A stretch of DNA of 45,410 nucleotides, from the NCBI GenBank assembly GCA_937877715.1, contig CALEHW010000055.1, positions 1 to 45,410 of the forward strand, written 5' to 3'. Below, in pieces: positions 18,884-24,870 of this stretch. Position numbers and translations under genes: made by a program. Position 1 is the first letter of the stretch; each line of letters starts with the position of its first letter. Source of the stretch: an uncultured Methylophaga sp. Lineage in GTDB: Bacteria; Pseudomonadota; Gammaproteobacteria; GCF-002020875. The notes under the pieces were generated by a model. That model saw only the letters and a list, made by a program, of their open reading frames with translations, was not told the origin of the DNA and ran no database searches.

Positions 18884-18914
18884 AAACCCCACAAACCAAT
18901 GATTTGCAGGGTTT
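18884..18914 (-). terminator. Terminator between attP core and int
   Basis: On the minus strand AAACCCTGCAAA and TTTGTGGGGTTT form a 12-bp stem with two G-U pairs and a 7-base loop, followed by T-rich TCTTTTGTCT. It would stop transcription arriving from the excisionase side in the phage, or from the host tRNA after integration, before int. Confidence 0.6.
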
Positions 18915-18947
18915 AGATGGTTTCAGCAAGTTATAGCTGAATGGTAG

Positions 18948-18969
18948 TGGTACTCCCTAGGGGAATCGA
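18948..18969 (-). other. attP: attP core: 3' end of a tRNA gene
   Basis: On the minus strand the segment reads as the end of a tRNA: last part of the T-loop (TCGATT), T-stem 3' strand CCCCT, acceptor 3' strand AGGGAGT, discriminator A and CCA. No 5' tRNA half is present. It lies between int and the excisionase-like gene and is flanked by phased TGGTAC sites. Integration would restore the host tRNA 3' end and place int just downstream. The tRNA identity cannot be read from this fragment. Confidence 0.75.
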
Positions 18970-18985
18970 TGTTTCATGTGGAACA
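18970..18985. other. parS-like 16-bp near-palindrome abutting attP
   Basis: TGTTTCATGTGGAACA on the + strand. The opposite strand differs from the chromosomal parS consensus TGTTNCACGTGAAACA by one base in the centre (CACATG for CACGTG). It starts at the base after the tRNA-like core. It could be a partition/ParB site, a directionality-factor site or chance. Confidence 0.45.
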
Positions 18986-19001
18986 ATGGGTTATGTTGAA
19001 C

Positions 19002-19018
19002 TGGTACAATTACGGTAC
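19002..19018. repeat. Second phased GGTAC pair flanking attP
   Basis: TGGTAC at 19002 and CGGTAC at 19013 are 11 bp apart, the same period as the trio near int. They overlap the end of the excisionase-like gene. Sites on both sides of the core are the expected layout for P and P' arms. Confidence 0.55.
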
Positions 19019-19249
19019 AGCCCATTTTGCAATGTCATCTCTTCTCCACCGTAGTTCAGGTCTATTTCCAGCTCCCGGTATCTCAATAGGTCTGGGGAAT
19101 TTGGGTGACTTTACCACTCTATCCCTCACATGACCAATACTCAGATGCAAATACTCGGCTACATCTTGGATTGACCACAGTTCGGGTGGAGGAGGGGCAA
19201 TTCTTTGGACTACTGCCTCTGCAATCTTCTCTGCCAGTGCCTCATTCAT
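19010..19249 (-). CDS. xis: Excisionase / AlpA-like DNA-binding protein
   Basis: 79 residues from the third of three in-frame ATGs; GGAG lies 6 bases before it, and earlier ATGs at 19252 and 19255 or GTG at 19261 are possible. Residues about 25-79 form a MerR-like winged helix (LWSIQDVAEYLHLSIGHVRD, then FPRPI and LRWRRDDIAKW), typical of AlpA/excisionase proteins. It sits beside attP and upstream of int, supporting a recombination directionality role. Its start overlaps the end of the preceding small gene, so translation is probably coupled. Confidence 0.75.
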   Translation of the reverse strand: MNEALAEKIAEAVVQRIAPPPPELWSIQDVAEYLHLSIGHVRDRVVKSPKFPRPIEIPGAGNRPELRWRRDDIAKWAVP

Positions 19250-19367
19250 CATCATCTCCACATAACTTTTGCGCTAATCCCAGTGACTCCTCTAACGCTA
19301 AATCCGACTCCCAACCTGCTGAAAGCAGAGCGTGGAGGATGACGAGCTGGGTCTCTTTAATGTTCAT
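19242..19367 (-). CDS. 41-residue protein, unknown
   Basis: ATG at 19367 overlaps the stop of the DUF3310 gene as ATGA, and the TGA at 19244-19242 lies past the start of the excisionase-like gene. The product is MNIKETQLVILHALLSAGWE, then an acidic helix ending LCGDDDE. It has no recognised family. Double overlap with genes on either side is the main evidence that it is real. It may simply couple translation. Confidence 0.6.
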   Translation of the reverse strand: MNIKETQLVILHALLSAGWESDLALEESLGLAQKLCGDDDE

Positions 19368-19567
19368 TCATCATATTCCTCTAACTTTTTCTGGAGATAC
19401 CAGATCGCTTTCTCTAGATCCTGTTTGGGGTTCCCTTTATGTTCATGTCTGAAGACGTACTTCAGAGCATTGCCGATACAGAAGTCGTAATGTTTTGTAA
19501 TATCAATGGTCTCCAATGGGAAAGGGTTGGAGGTATAGTGCTGAGGATGATTCACTGGGTCGTTCAT
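19364..19567 (-). CDS. DUF3310 protein
   Basis: 67 residues from the ATG at 19567, which overlaps the previous stop as ATGA. It matches the short phage DUF3310 pattern: NHPQHYTS at the start, LETIDITKHYDF, GNALKYVFRHEHKG and DLEKAIWYL. The family is common in phage early regions and has sometimes been annotated as nucleotide kinase, but its function is not established. It lies in the tightly overlapping leftward train. Confidence 0.85.
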   Translation of the reverse strand: MNDPVNHPQHYTSNPFPLETIDITKHYDFCIGNALKYVFRHEHKGNPKQDLEKAIWYLQKKLEEYDE

Positions 19568-19803
19568 GCTATCCACCTCATCTCTGATCTCATGTGTCTC
19601 AACCATCTCTGCTTCTCCAGATCAACAGCCTCGTAACCTTTCGGGTCACGGACTGCGTGGCCGTGGGGCATAAAGCGCTGGAATACGTTTTGAACATGTT
19701 CTCTTTTCATCCCCATAGCCTTGGCCACTTTGGTTGCGCCACTGCGGGGGTGGTCTCGCAAGTATTCCCAGATAGGGATTTCATCGTCGTATAGGTCTCT
19801 CAC
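19564..19803 (-). CDS. Small HTH-like protein
   Basis: 79 residues, GTG start at 19803 with AGGAG about 6 bases upstream. Residues 8-45 (IPIWEYLRDHPRSGATKVAK, then KREHVQNVFQRF) look like a winged-helix or HTH unit; the rest is basic and aromatic. The GTG overlaps the stop of the gene before it (GTGA). Probably a DNA-binding protein of the early operon; target unknown. Confidence 0.65.
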   Translation of the reverse strand: MRDLYDDEIPIWEYLRDHPRSGATKVAKAMGMKREHVQNVFQRFMPHGHAVRDPKGYEAVDLEKQRWLRHMRSEMRWIA

Positions 19804-19916
19804 TTGTATCTCCTAAATTTATAGCCCTCACCCAGTCCTCTGACGTACCCTACCCGGTAAAACAAGACAGCTATTCCCGCGTAGATTAGCAATGCAATTC
19901 CTAAATTAACTGTCAT
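19800..19916 (-). CDS. 38-residue single-span membrane protein
   Basis: ATG at 19916, TGA at 19802-19800. It has one membrane segment (LGIALLIYAGIAVLFYRVGY) then a basic tail (KFRRYK), suggesting the C-terminus stays in the cytoplasm. The last codons contain the AGGAG used by the next gene, and the start overlaps the end of the gene before it by 11 bases. Function unknown. Confidence 0.6.
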   Translation of the reverse strand: MTVNLGIALLIYAGIAVLFYRVGYVRGLGEGYKFRRYK

Positions 19917-20091
19917 GCTCAATCCTCTTAGGGTTAATAGCCAGACTGCCATCGACGAATCTCAACAAGTCTGCCACCTCAGTTACGCCGTCCATTAGTT
20001 TTGCGCTGTTGATAGATATGCCATCCTCAGAGTTATATTCCAGACTCACCGTCTGTGATTCATCCTCGTACTGGTACATACATTTACTCAT
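19906..20091 (-). CDS. Small acidic protein, unknown
   Basis: 61 residues from the ATG at 20091, which has GGAG 7 bases upstream; a TTG start at 20112 lies within the previous gene and is less likely. It begins MSKCMYQYEDESQTVSLEYN and ends with a short helix and PKRIEHDS. No domain is recognised. It overlaps both neighbours, as usual in this cluster. Confidence 0.6.
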   Translation of the reverse strand: MSKCMYQYEDESQTVSLEYNSEDGISINSAKLMDGVTEVADLLRFVDGSLAINPKRIEHDS

Positions 20092-20251
20092 TCCTCTTCT
20101 CCAGCTCCTCAATTAAAGCATTTGCTGCTTTTACAGCCTCACGCACCAACACATTAGAATCTGTCTGTGTAAGAAATTTACCCGGTGGTGCAGCAAGCAT
20201 CCCCTGCATAGCAGCCATCGCAAACTGTTCACGTTTGGTTAGTTGAATCAT
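20084..20251 (-). CDS. 55-residue phage protein, conserved type
   Basis: ATG at 20251 preceded by GGGAGAAATAA. The start MIQLTKREQFAMAAMQGMLA and the end VREAVKAANALIEELEK match a widespread kind of short phage early protein with no assigned function. It overlaps the genes before and after it. Confidence 0.7.
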   Translation of the reverse strand: MIQLTKREQFAMAAMQGMLAAPPGKFLTQTDSNVLVREAVKAANALIEELEKRNE

Positions 20252-20405
20252 TTATTTCTCCCGCCTTAACCTTTTCAACAGTCTTCAACGCATCATCATA
20301 GTTCTGTTCAACTGAATGGTTCTTCCATGCGTCTTTCTCTTTTGAGATGTCTACAAAATACTTATATACCCCGCTGATATATTCTTTGACAATTCTAGTT
20401 TTCAT
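20229..20405 (-). CDS. 58-residue protein, unknown
   Basis: ATG at 20405, TGA at 20231-20229. TGAGG lies upstream. The product (MKTRIVKEYISGVYKYFVDI, then a Lys/Glu-rich helix) is charged, with no membrane segment. It overlaps the next gene by 23 bases in another frame, and its last codons contain that gene's ribosome binding site. Confidence 0.55.
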   Translation of the reverse strand: MKTRIVKEYISGVYKYFVDISKEKDAWKNHSVEQNYDDALKTVEKVKAGEINDSTNQT

Positions 20406-20427
20406 CTAATGCCTCAATCGTTATGTG

Positions 20428-20595
20428 TTATTTCAAATGTATCGCAAGGACGTGTCGCCCTATATTTAGATATTTGTGTTTACTGGTTGAGATTTGGCCA
20501 TGATTTGGTCTATAACGAGTGCAATTATGTATAAACTCAGCTTGAAACCACCTGCATTTGAGTATCAAATCTTTATTTATCCGCTTAAACTGCAT
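20428..20595 (-). CDS. 55-residue basic protein, unknown
   Basis: ATG at 20595 directly after GGAGAAGAGAG, a good ribosome binding site; TAA at 20430-20428. The chain is basic and rich in His, Lys and Arg (FKRINKDLILKCRWFQAEF, then CTRYRPNHG and GRHVLAIHLK). It might be a nucleic acid binding or HNH-like fragment, but no full motif is present. An opposite-strand frame in this region lacks a ribosome binding site. Confidence 0.5.
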   Translation of the reverse strand: MQFKRINKDLILKCRWFQAEFIHNCTRYRPNHGQISTSKHKYLNIGRHVLAIHLK

Positions 20596-20693
20596 CTCTC
20601 TTCTCCAATAATTAGTGCTAGTCTTTTTATTTCAGGCAAACCAGCAAACCCTATCCCACATTGGGAGTTTAATAAGGCGGCAGTGCAGAGTAG

Positions 20694-20819
20694 CTAACTC
20701 TGGCAACATTCATCACAGTACCCTGATGCTCTCTGAGTGATCAATCTCAGGCTAATCAGGTATCTTTCAACCAACCTAATGATCTTCTGTGCATGTTCTA
20801 TTGCTGGTATCACTGCCAT
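20694..20819 (-). CDS. 41-residue protein with Cys-rich tail
   Basis: ATG at 20819, three bases after the previous stop; TAG at 20696-20694. The product has an amphipathic helix (AIEHAQKIIRLVERYLISL) and ends GYCDECCQS, a possible metal site. The upstream AGAGAG is distant, so initiation may be coupled to the gene before it. Function unknown. Confidence 0.45.
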   Translation of the reverse strand: MAVIPAIEHAQKIIRLVERYLISLRLITQRASGYCDECCQS

Positions 20820-20822
20820 AAA

Positions 20823-20999
20823 TTAGTCATCTCTCTTCTCCACTTCCAGTACCATGTACTGCGCCATCTGTGCTAGCCCATCTATCTCATGCTTGCACTC
20901 AGAGTCAGTGTCTTTTAATCTCTTCTGCAATTTCATAATCCCTCTCGCCATCTCCAGTGCTAAATTCAGGCACTCCTTGGGCGGGTGATATTTCGTCAT
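20823..20999 (-). CDS. 58-residue helical protein, unknown
   Basis: ATG at 20999 (MTKYHPPKECLNLALEMARG) overlaps the preceding stop as TAATG, and GGGAG lies 8 bases upstream. The chain is mostly helix (IMKLQKRLKDTDSECKHEID, then QYMVLEVEKRDD). No known domain is seen. Confidence 0.6.
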   Translation of the reverse strand: MTKYHPPKECLNLALEMARGIMKLQKRLKDTDSECKHEIDGLAQMAQYMVLEVEKRDD

Positions 21000-21271
21000 T
21001 AGCAGTCTCCCCACCTATGTCCATTTTTCAACATCACCCCAGACACTTTTTTAGTCGTTCCACAATCACACACGCATTCCCAATAACGATTTCCACTCTT
21101 ATCGTTCTCAGCCCTTCTCAACACAATCCATCGTGAGAACCGCGCCCCAGTTAAATCAATTAGTCTTGGGTTTTGTGGTAGTGTGTCACTCCTCTTCTCC
21201 TTGAATATCTTGTCCCAGTTGCTATCGAATCGTTTCTTGTTGGTGGGACGTTGGGTGCTGCCTTTGCTCAC
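20999..21271 (-). CDS. Orphan zinc/AP2-associated DNA-binding domain protein
   Basis: 90 residues, GTG start with AGGAG just upstream, overlapping the previous stop as GTGA. Residues about 38-90 (LIDLTGARFSRWIVLRRAEN, then YWECVCDCGTTKKVSGVML, NGHRWGDC) match the beta-rich Cys segment that precedes HNH or AP2 domains in phage homing-type endonucleases. No nuclease motif follows. It may be a stand-alone DNA-binding module or a shortened endonuclease. The N-terminal 35 residues are basic and polar. Confidence 0.65.
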   Translation of the reverse strand: MSKGSTQRPTNKKRFDSNWDKIFKEKRSDTLPQNPRLIDLTGARFSRWIVLRRAENDKSGNRYWECVCDCGTTKKVSGVMLKNGHRWGDC

Positions 21272-21447
21272 TTCACTCTCCTATCCAAATAGCTCCTCAC
21301 ATAATCCGCAAAGGTGTCCATCAGGATTACACCGCTCTCATGCTCCTTCTTACCGAATCTCACAAACCTTCTCTTGTAAGATTCCCGGTCTCTCTTGATC
21401 GCTAAGATCAGATGTTCCAATTCGGTTTTTGCTGATAGGTTACTCAT
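21268..21447 (-). CDS. Small basic protein, unknown
   Basis: 59 residues from the ATG at 21447 (MSNLSAKTELEHLILAIKRD), ending with GTGA overlap to the next gene. GAGG lies close upstream. The frame is open back to 21597, and an ATG at 21549 would give 93 residues (MHQAHDQMSSLSKRL start). I prefer the short form because the upstream part has low complexity and competes with other frames. The protein is helical and basic (RDRESYKRRFVRFGKKEHES). Confidence 0.55.
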   Translation of the reverse strand: MSNLSAKTELEHLILAIKRDRESYKRRFVRFGKKEHESGVILMDTFADYVRSYLDRRVK

Positions 21448-21568
21448 TTGCCCTCGCTCCATGTGGCTGCCCAATACTCGTCTTCCCTGCAGATTCGTTG
21501 GTTTTAACCTCTTACTTAGAGAGGACATCTGATCGTGTGCCTGATGCATCCCCTTCAAACTCAATGTG

Positions 21569-22348
21569 CTATTGACTCCTTGACAGTGGGTGATCACTGG
21601 AGTCTGTTATCTTAGTTAATGGCATATCCACATCCGGGCTACAAACCATATTGAACGAGTGTCCAACACCAAATACATTTGTCTCATTTTTTGCGAAGTT
21701 GTCTTCATGGAATAGAGGGACTATATGCCAGTAGCATCTGTATCCAAGAGACCAGATATATTCAATCAGGGATTGTGACTTGTCCGGCCTGTCGTTCTCT
21801 ACATAGAGGAATGGCTTGTATTGAGTAATTGCTTTTTCAGCTCCTTTCAGCACCTGTTCTTCCATCCCCTCCACATCAACCTTTAGCAATCGGAGACTGG
21901 GTAGGTCAAGAAAGTCATCTAACTTAACAATGCGTGTCTTTAGAGTGCCTTGACCGCTGAATTGCTCAATCTCAAATGCCCCATAATTACCATCATGGTT
22001 GTAGTCGATGCTGGGGAGAGTGATCTCTGTGTCTTCATCACTGGCTCCCATGTTGTAACAATCAACGTGGTCAAAGTTGTTGAGTGCCATATTTGCACAT
22101 AGCATCTTAAACAGCCCCATCTGAGGCTCAAATGCGTAGACCTTAGAGAAGTCTTTAGCGAGTGCCATAGTGAGAGATCCTATATTTGCTCCCACCTCTA
22201 CTGCGTAGTACCCGTTACCACCAATAGCACTGAATAGTTCAGCTTCATGCTGCCCGTATTCCCCGTATTCGTGTATAGACCGTCCTACATACGCATCTTT
22301 ATCATTGTAGAGGTACTGTCCGTACCTGCCTTCCTTGAGTCTGTTCAT
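21569..22348 (-). CDS. FkbM-family methyltransferase
   Basis: 259 residues from the ATG at 22348 with AGGAAG upstream; a start at 22372 would overlap the previous gene. The SAM-binding motif is YAVEVGANIGSLTMALAKDF, followed by VYAFEP, DHVDCYNMGASDED, KTRIVKLDDFLD and LLKVDVEGMEEQVLKGAE, all typical of FkbM proteins. The usual role is O-methylation, often of sugars. In a phage early operon it could alter host surface glycans or a phage component. The substrate is not visible. Confidence 0.85.
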   Translation of the reverse strand: MNRLKEGRYGQYLYNDKDAYVGRSIHEYGEYGQHEAELFSAIGGNGYYAVEVGANIGSLTMALAKDFSKVYAFEPQMGLFKMLCANMALNNFDHVDCYNMGASDEDTEITLPSIDYNHDGNYGAFEIEQFSGQGTLKTRIVKLDDFLDLPSLRLLKVDVEGMEEQVLKGAEKAITQYKPFLYVENDRPDKSQSLIEYIWSLGYRCYWHIVPLFHEDNFAKNETNVFGVGHSFNMVCSPDVDMPLTKITDSSDHPLSRSQ

Positions 22349-22355
22349 TTTCTTC

Positions 22356-22508
22356 CTATACCCCCTCCTCATTCATCCATTTCTTAAAACCTTCCAACTG
22401 GCGCACCTTCCTCTTGAACTTGGTGTCTGGATGCTTCCTTGCCTTATCGCCCCAGTAGGCAATATCTCGTTTGAGCTTCTGCTTCAATGCCTCAACCGTT
22501 CTAATCAC
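22356..22508 (-). CDS. 50-residue basic helical protein, unknown
   Basis: GTG at 22508 overlaps the preceding stop as GTGA; TAG at 22358-22356 sits just before the methyltransferase. The product (VEALKQKLKRDIAYWGDKAR, then FKRKVRQLEGFKKWM) is Lys/Arg-rich and fully helical. No family is recognised. Confidence 0.55.
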   Translation of the reverse strand: MIRTVEALKQKLKRDIAYWGDKARKHPDTKFKRKVRQLEGFKKWMNEEGV

Positions 22509-22624
22509 CCCACAAACCCCCTAGCTATAGCATCATTCGTTAGCCAAATGATGAAACCCACTAGGGTCAAGATGGCGCAAAACCCGCACGCCTCTACAAT
22601 CAAATCATGTGTCCTCTTCTTCAT
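22505..22624 (-). CDS. 39-residue single-span membrane protein
   Basis: ATG at 22624 with AAGGAG 8 bases upstream, inside the 3' end of the helicase gene. One membrane helix (CGFCAILTLVGFIIWL) follows a basic N-terminus (MKKRTHD). Function unknown. Confidence 0.6.
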   Translation of the reverse strand: MKKRTHDLIVEACGFCAILTLVGFIIWLTNDAIARGFVG

Positions 22625-23966
22625 CTTCTGTCTCCTTCATTGATTCAAGCAATGCCTGTTGCACTGTTCGTTTTGTCTGTAATGCCTCTGATACTTTGTG
22701 ATCAATCGTCCCACTCGCAATGATGTGGTGACATATCACATGGTTGTTCTGTCCCTGCCTATGGAGTCTGGCATTAGCCTGTTCGTACTCTTCCAAACTC
22801 CATGTAAGTCCGAACCAACAAAGCTGATTACTCCCATGCTGCAGATTGATCCCAAATCCGGCACTGGCTGGATGCGCTAGAAGTAGTGGAATCTTTTTAC
22901 GGTTCCATAGCTCTATGGTTTCTGGATCGTTGTCCAGCTTGACTGATTGTTTGAATCGGGCCTGAATCCGGGTAAGGTCTGACCGATATTGGTAAAACAC
23001 CAGTAAGGGCCGTCCTGCTGCCTCTTCAATAACATCCTCTAAAGCATCTAGCTTGGCCGTATGTAGTTCGTGGAACTTCCCCTCTTCGTCATATACACAA
23101 CCATTCACCACTTGGCGTAGTTTATTGGAGAGGGTAGCGGCACTAGGGGCAGCAATGTCAGTCCCGTTTACCAACTTAATCAAGAACTCCCGCTCCAGTT
23201 CCCGGTACAATTTATATATTTGTGGGGGGAGGGTAATAGTGATGGTGTTATTGATTCTGTCTGGCAACTCCAAGTAATCCTCGGCCTGCATCGAGAGGGC
23301 TATATCTTTAACTGCCGTGTGTATCTGCTCTTCGGCCCCATTTCGCAGCTCCCAATTCCACCCTTGGTAGTCACCAATAAAGTATTTATCTCGGAAAATA
23401 GTGAAGGTTCTACCTAACCGCTTGCCTTGATCAACTGTTGAGACCACCCCATAGAAGTCCAGTAACCCATTGGATGCAGGGGAGCCAGTTAGACTGACAA
23501 CCCGATCAGGGTACTTTGCAATCTTGCGCCATGCTTTATAGCGTTTACTTTTAGTGGATTTCATCTTGCTCCCTTCATCAAATACCACCATGTCAAAAGG
23601 AAACTCATCTATGGTATTCAGCAACCAGATCAGGTTTTCATAATTGGTCAGATACACCGCTGCATCTGTGTTATACGCATCGAATCTTTGTTGGGGCGTA
23701 CCTACCATCCGGGAGAATGTAAGGTGTTTGGTATGGTCCCACTGTCTTGCCTCCTTCTCCCACACAGTATTGACTACCCGTAGTGGGGCAAGGATCAATA
23801 CATACTCAACCTCCCCGGAGTCGATTAGGTCTGTAATAGCGGTCAGGGTAGCAATCGTCTTCCCAAGCCCCATCTCCATCAGTAGTAGAGATCTTGGTTT
23901 GTTTTTCACAAACTCAACTGCCCGGCTTTGGTAGTTGTGTAAATTACTTCTATCTAGGTTAATCAT
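22605..23966 (-). CDS. SNF2/DEAD-type superfamily 2 helicase
   Basis: 453 residues. Walker A is MGLGKT (32-37); motif II is DEGS (130-133) in place of the more usual DEAH; motif III is LTGSPASN; the C-terminal RecA domain has LVFYQYRSDL and motif VI ARLHRQGQ. This is the compact SNF2-like helicase common in phages, often near RecB-type nucleases. Only ATG at 23966 fits, and it has no visible ribosome binding site; it starts 7 bases past a strong terminator, so expression should need readthrough. An acidic tail (EDEEEDT) overlaps the next small gene. Confidence 0.9.
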   Translation of the reverse strand: MINLDRSNLHNYQSRAVEFVKNKPRSLLLMEMGLGKTIATLTAITDLIDSGEVEYVLILAPLRVVNTVWEKEARQWDHTKHLTFSRMVGTPQQRFDAYNTDAAVYLTNYENLIWLLNTIDEFPFDMVVFDEGSKMKSTKSKRYKAWRKIAKYPDRVVSLTGSPASNGLLDFYGVVSTVDQGKRLGRTFTIFRDKYFIGDYQGWNWELRNGAEEQIHTAVKDIALSMQAEDYLELPDRINNTITITLPPQIYKLYRELEREFLIKLVNGTDIAAPSAATLSNKLRQVVNGCVYDEEGKFHELHTAKLDALEDVIEEAAGRPLLVFYQYRSDLTRIQARFKQSVKLDNDPETIELWNRKKIPLLLAHPASAGFGINLQHGSNQLCWFGLTWSLEEYEQANARLHRQGQNNHVICHHIIASGTIDHKVSEALQTKRTVQQALLESMKETEDEEEDT

Positions 23967-23972
23967 TGGAAT

Positions 23973-24001
23973 TAAAAAGGCCGGGGAGTTTCACCCCGGC
24001 A
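23973..24001 (-). terminator. Strong terminator directly before the helicase gene
   Basis: Minus strand GCCGGGG, a 7-base loop, CCCCGGC and CTTTTT. This is a classic intrinsic terminator inside the leftward operon. No promoter fits between it and the helicase ATG at 23966, implying antitermination or controlled readthrough. Confidence 0.85.
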
Positions 24002-24011
24002 ATAGGAGGTA

Positions 24012-24173
24012 TTATTTATCTCGCTCTTTGTCTGCGATATGTTGATGATATGGGCAGAGGGTAGGGATCTCCCATTCAGGGTCTTCCGCTTCTACTGACT
24101 CGAAACAGACAGCACATTCGCCTTCTTCTGCCTCGTACTCAATACACCCATCAACCCCCTTTACTGCCTTCAT
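24012..24173 (-). CDS. Small zinc-ribbon-like protein
   Basis: 53 residues, ATG at 24173 overlapping the previous stop as TGATG. Cysteines and histidines are spaced like a metal site: C10, C20, C23, C40 and HQH at 43-45 (EGECAVCFES, then LCPYHQH). The chain is acidic. It lies between the candidate ssDNA-binding gene and the helicase, suggesting a replication or recombination accessory role. Confidence 0.6.
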   Translation of the reverse strand: MKAVKGVDGCIEYEAEEGECAVCFESVEAEDPEWEIPTLCPYHQHIADKERDK

Positions 24174-24841
24174 CAGACCGCTAATTTCTCTGAAGCCTTG
24201 GCTTTACGAGTAGTTCGTTTAGCCTTTTTTGGAGTCTCAACCTCAACAATCTCAACCTCTTCCGTCTCTTCTTCCTGACCCATAGCGTCCGCAGCAGTAG
24301 GAGAGAGCCAGTGGTCAACAACAAACTTAGGGGTATTGATCTTCCCAAACTTTTGGTGCTTGTATCCACCAACCTGCATAGAGACAACGGGAACTATGTC
24401 CTGCTCTCCACGCTTGAGGCGATTGATAAACTCTTTAGAGAGAGCGGACAATGCACTCTTGCCACCTCCGGAAGATGATTTGAACAGCAAAGTCTCCCCA
24501 GTTTCCAAAGACTGGAACTCAATAGAGGATTGTTCCTGCCAACCATCACTATCCGGATGGGCCTCAAGGTCTGCCTTATTAACTGTCTGCCCGGAAGCGA
24601 TTGGATACATTACCTCACCGACTGGCTTGCCTCCCTCCCAACAAATATACCCTTTGCTCAGTGTTGTGATATTGGCAGCAAACAGTTCATCCTCTTCTAC
24701 CAGTGTCTCTTCCTGACCATATATAAACTCCCCAGCCTTGAAATCAAACTTGAGGAATTGGACAGAACTGTTCTGTCCCTCATTACCAAACTGCTCAAGT
24801 GCCATAACTGCGTTATTATCAAACGCTACAAGATTACTCAT
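24173..24841 (-). CDS. Early-operon protein, possibly ssDNA-binding
   Basis: 222 residues from the ATG at 24841 (MSNLVAFDNN), 8 bases after GGAG; an in-frame GTG lies six bases further upstream. The body is beta-rich. It contains FKSSSGGGKSAL, which looks like a P-loop but lacks the first Gly. The tail is acidic (EEETEEVEIVEVET) then basic (PKKAKRTTRKAKASEK). Placement between a RecB-like nuclease and a helicase suggests a recombination or ssDNA-binding role, but I recognise no family. Confidence 0.6.
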   Translation of the reverse strand: MSNLVAFDNNAVMALEQFGNEGQNSSVQFLKFDFKAGEFIYGQEETLVEEDELFAANITTLSKGYICWEGGKPVGEVMYPIASGQTVNKADLEAHPDSDGWQEQSSIEFQSLETGETLLFKSSSGGGKSALSALSKEFINRLKRGEQDIVPVVSMQVGGYKHQKFGKINTPKFVVDHWLSPTAADAMGQEEETEEVEIVEVETPKKAKRTTRKAKASEKLAV

Positions 24842-24870
24842 TTTCACTTCTCCATTTACTTAGTTTCAAT

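Noticed and set aside
18948-18969. A complete tRNA gene
   Set aside because: Only the 3' portion is present; no D-arm or anticodon arm is found upstream on the same strand, so it is an attachment core and not a tRNA gene.
20494-20697. Plus-strand frame of 67 residues
   Set aside because: No ribosome binding site, opposite to the operon, and overlapped by a minus-strand gene (20428-20595) with a good site.
24379-24414. Walker A motif in SSSGGGKSAL of the 24173-24841 gene
   Set aside because: The leading Gly/Ala of GxxxxGKS is missing and no Walker B is seen, so an ATPase call is not supported.
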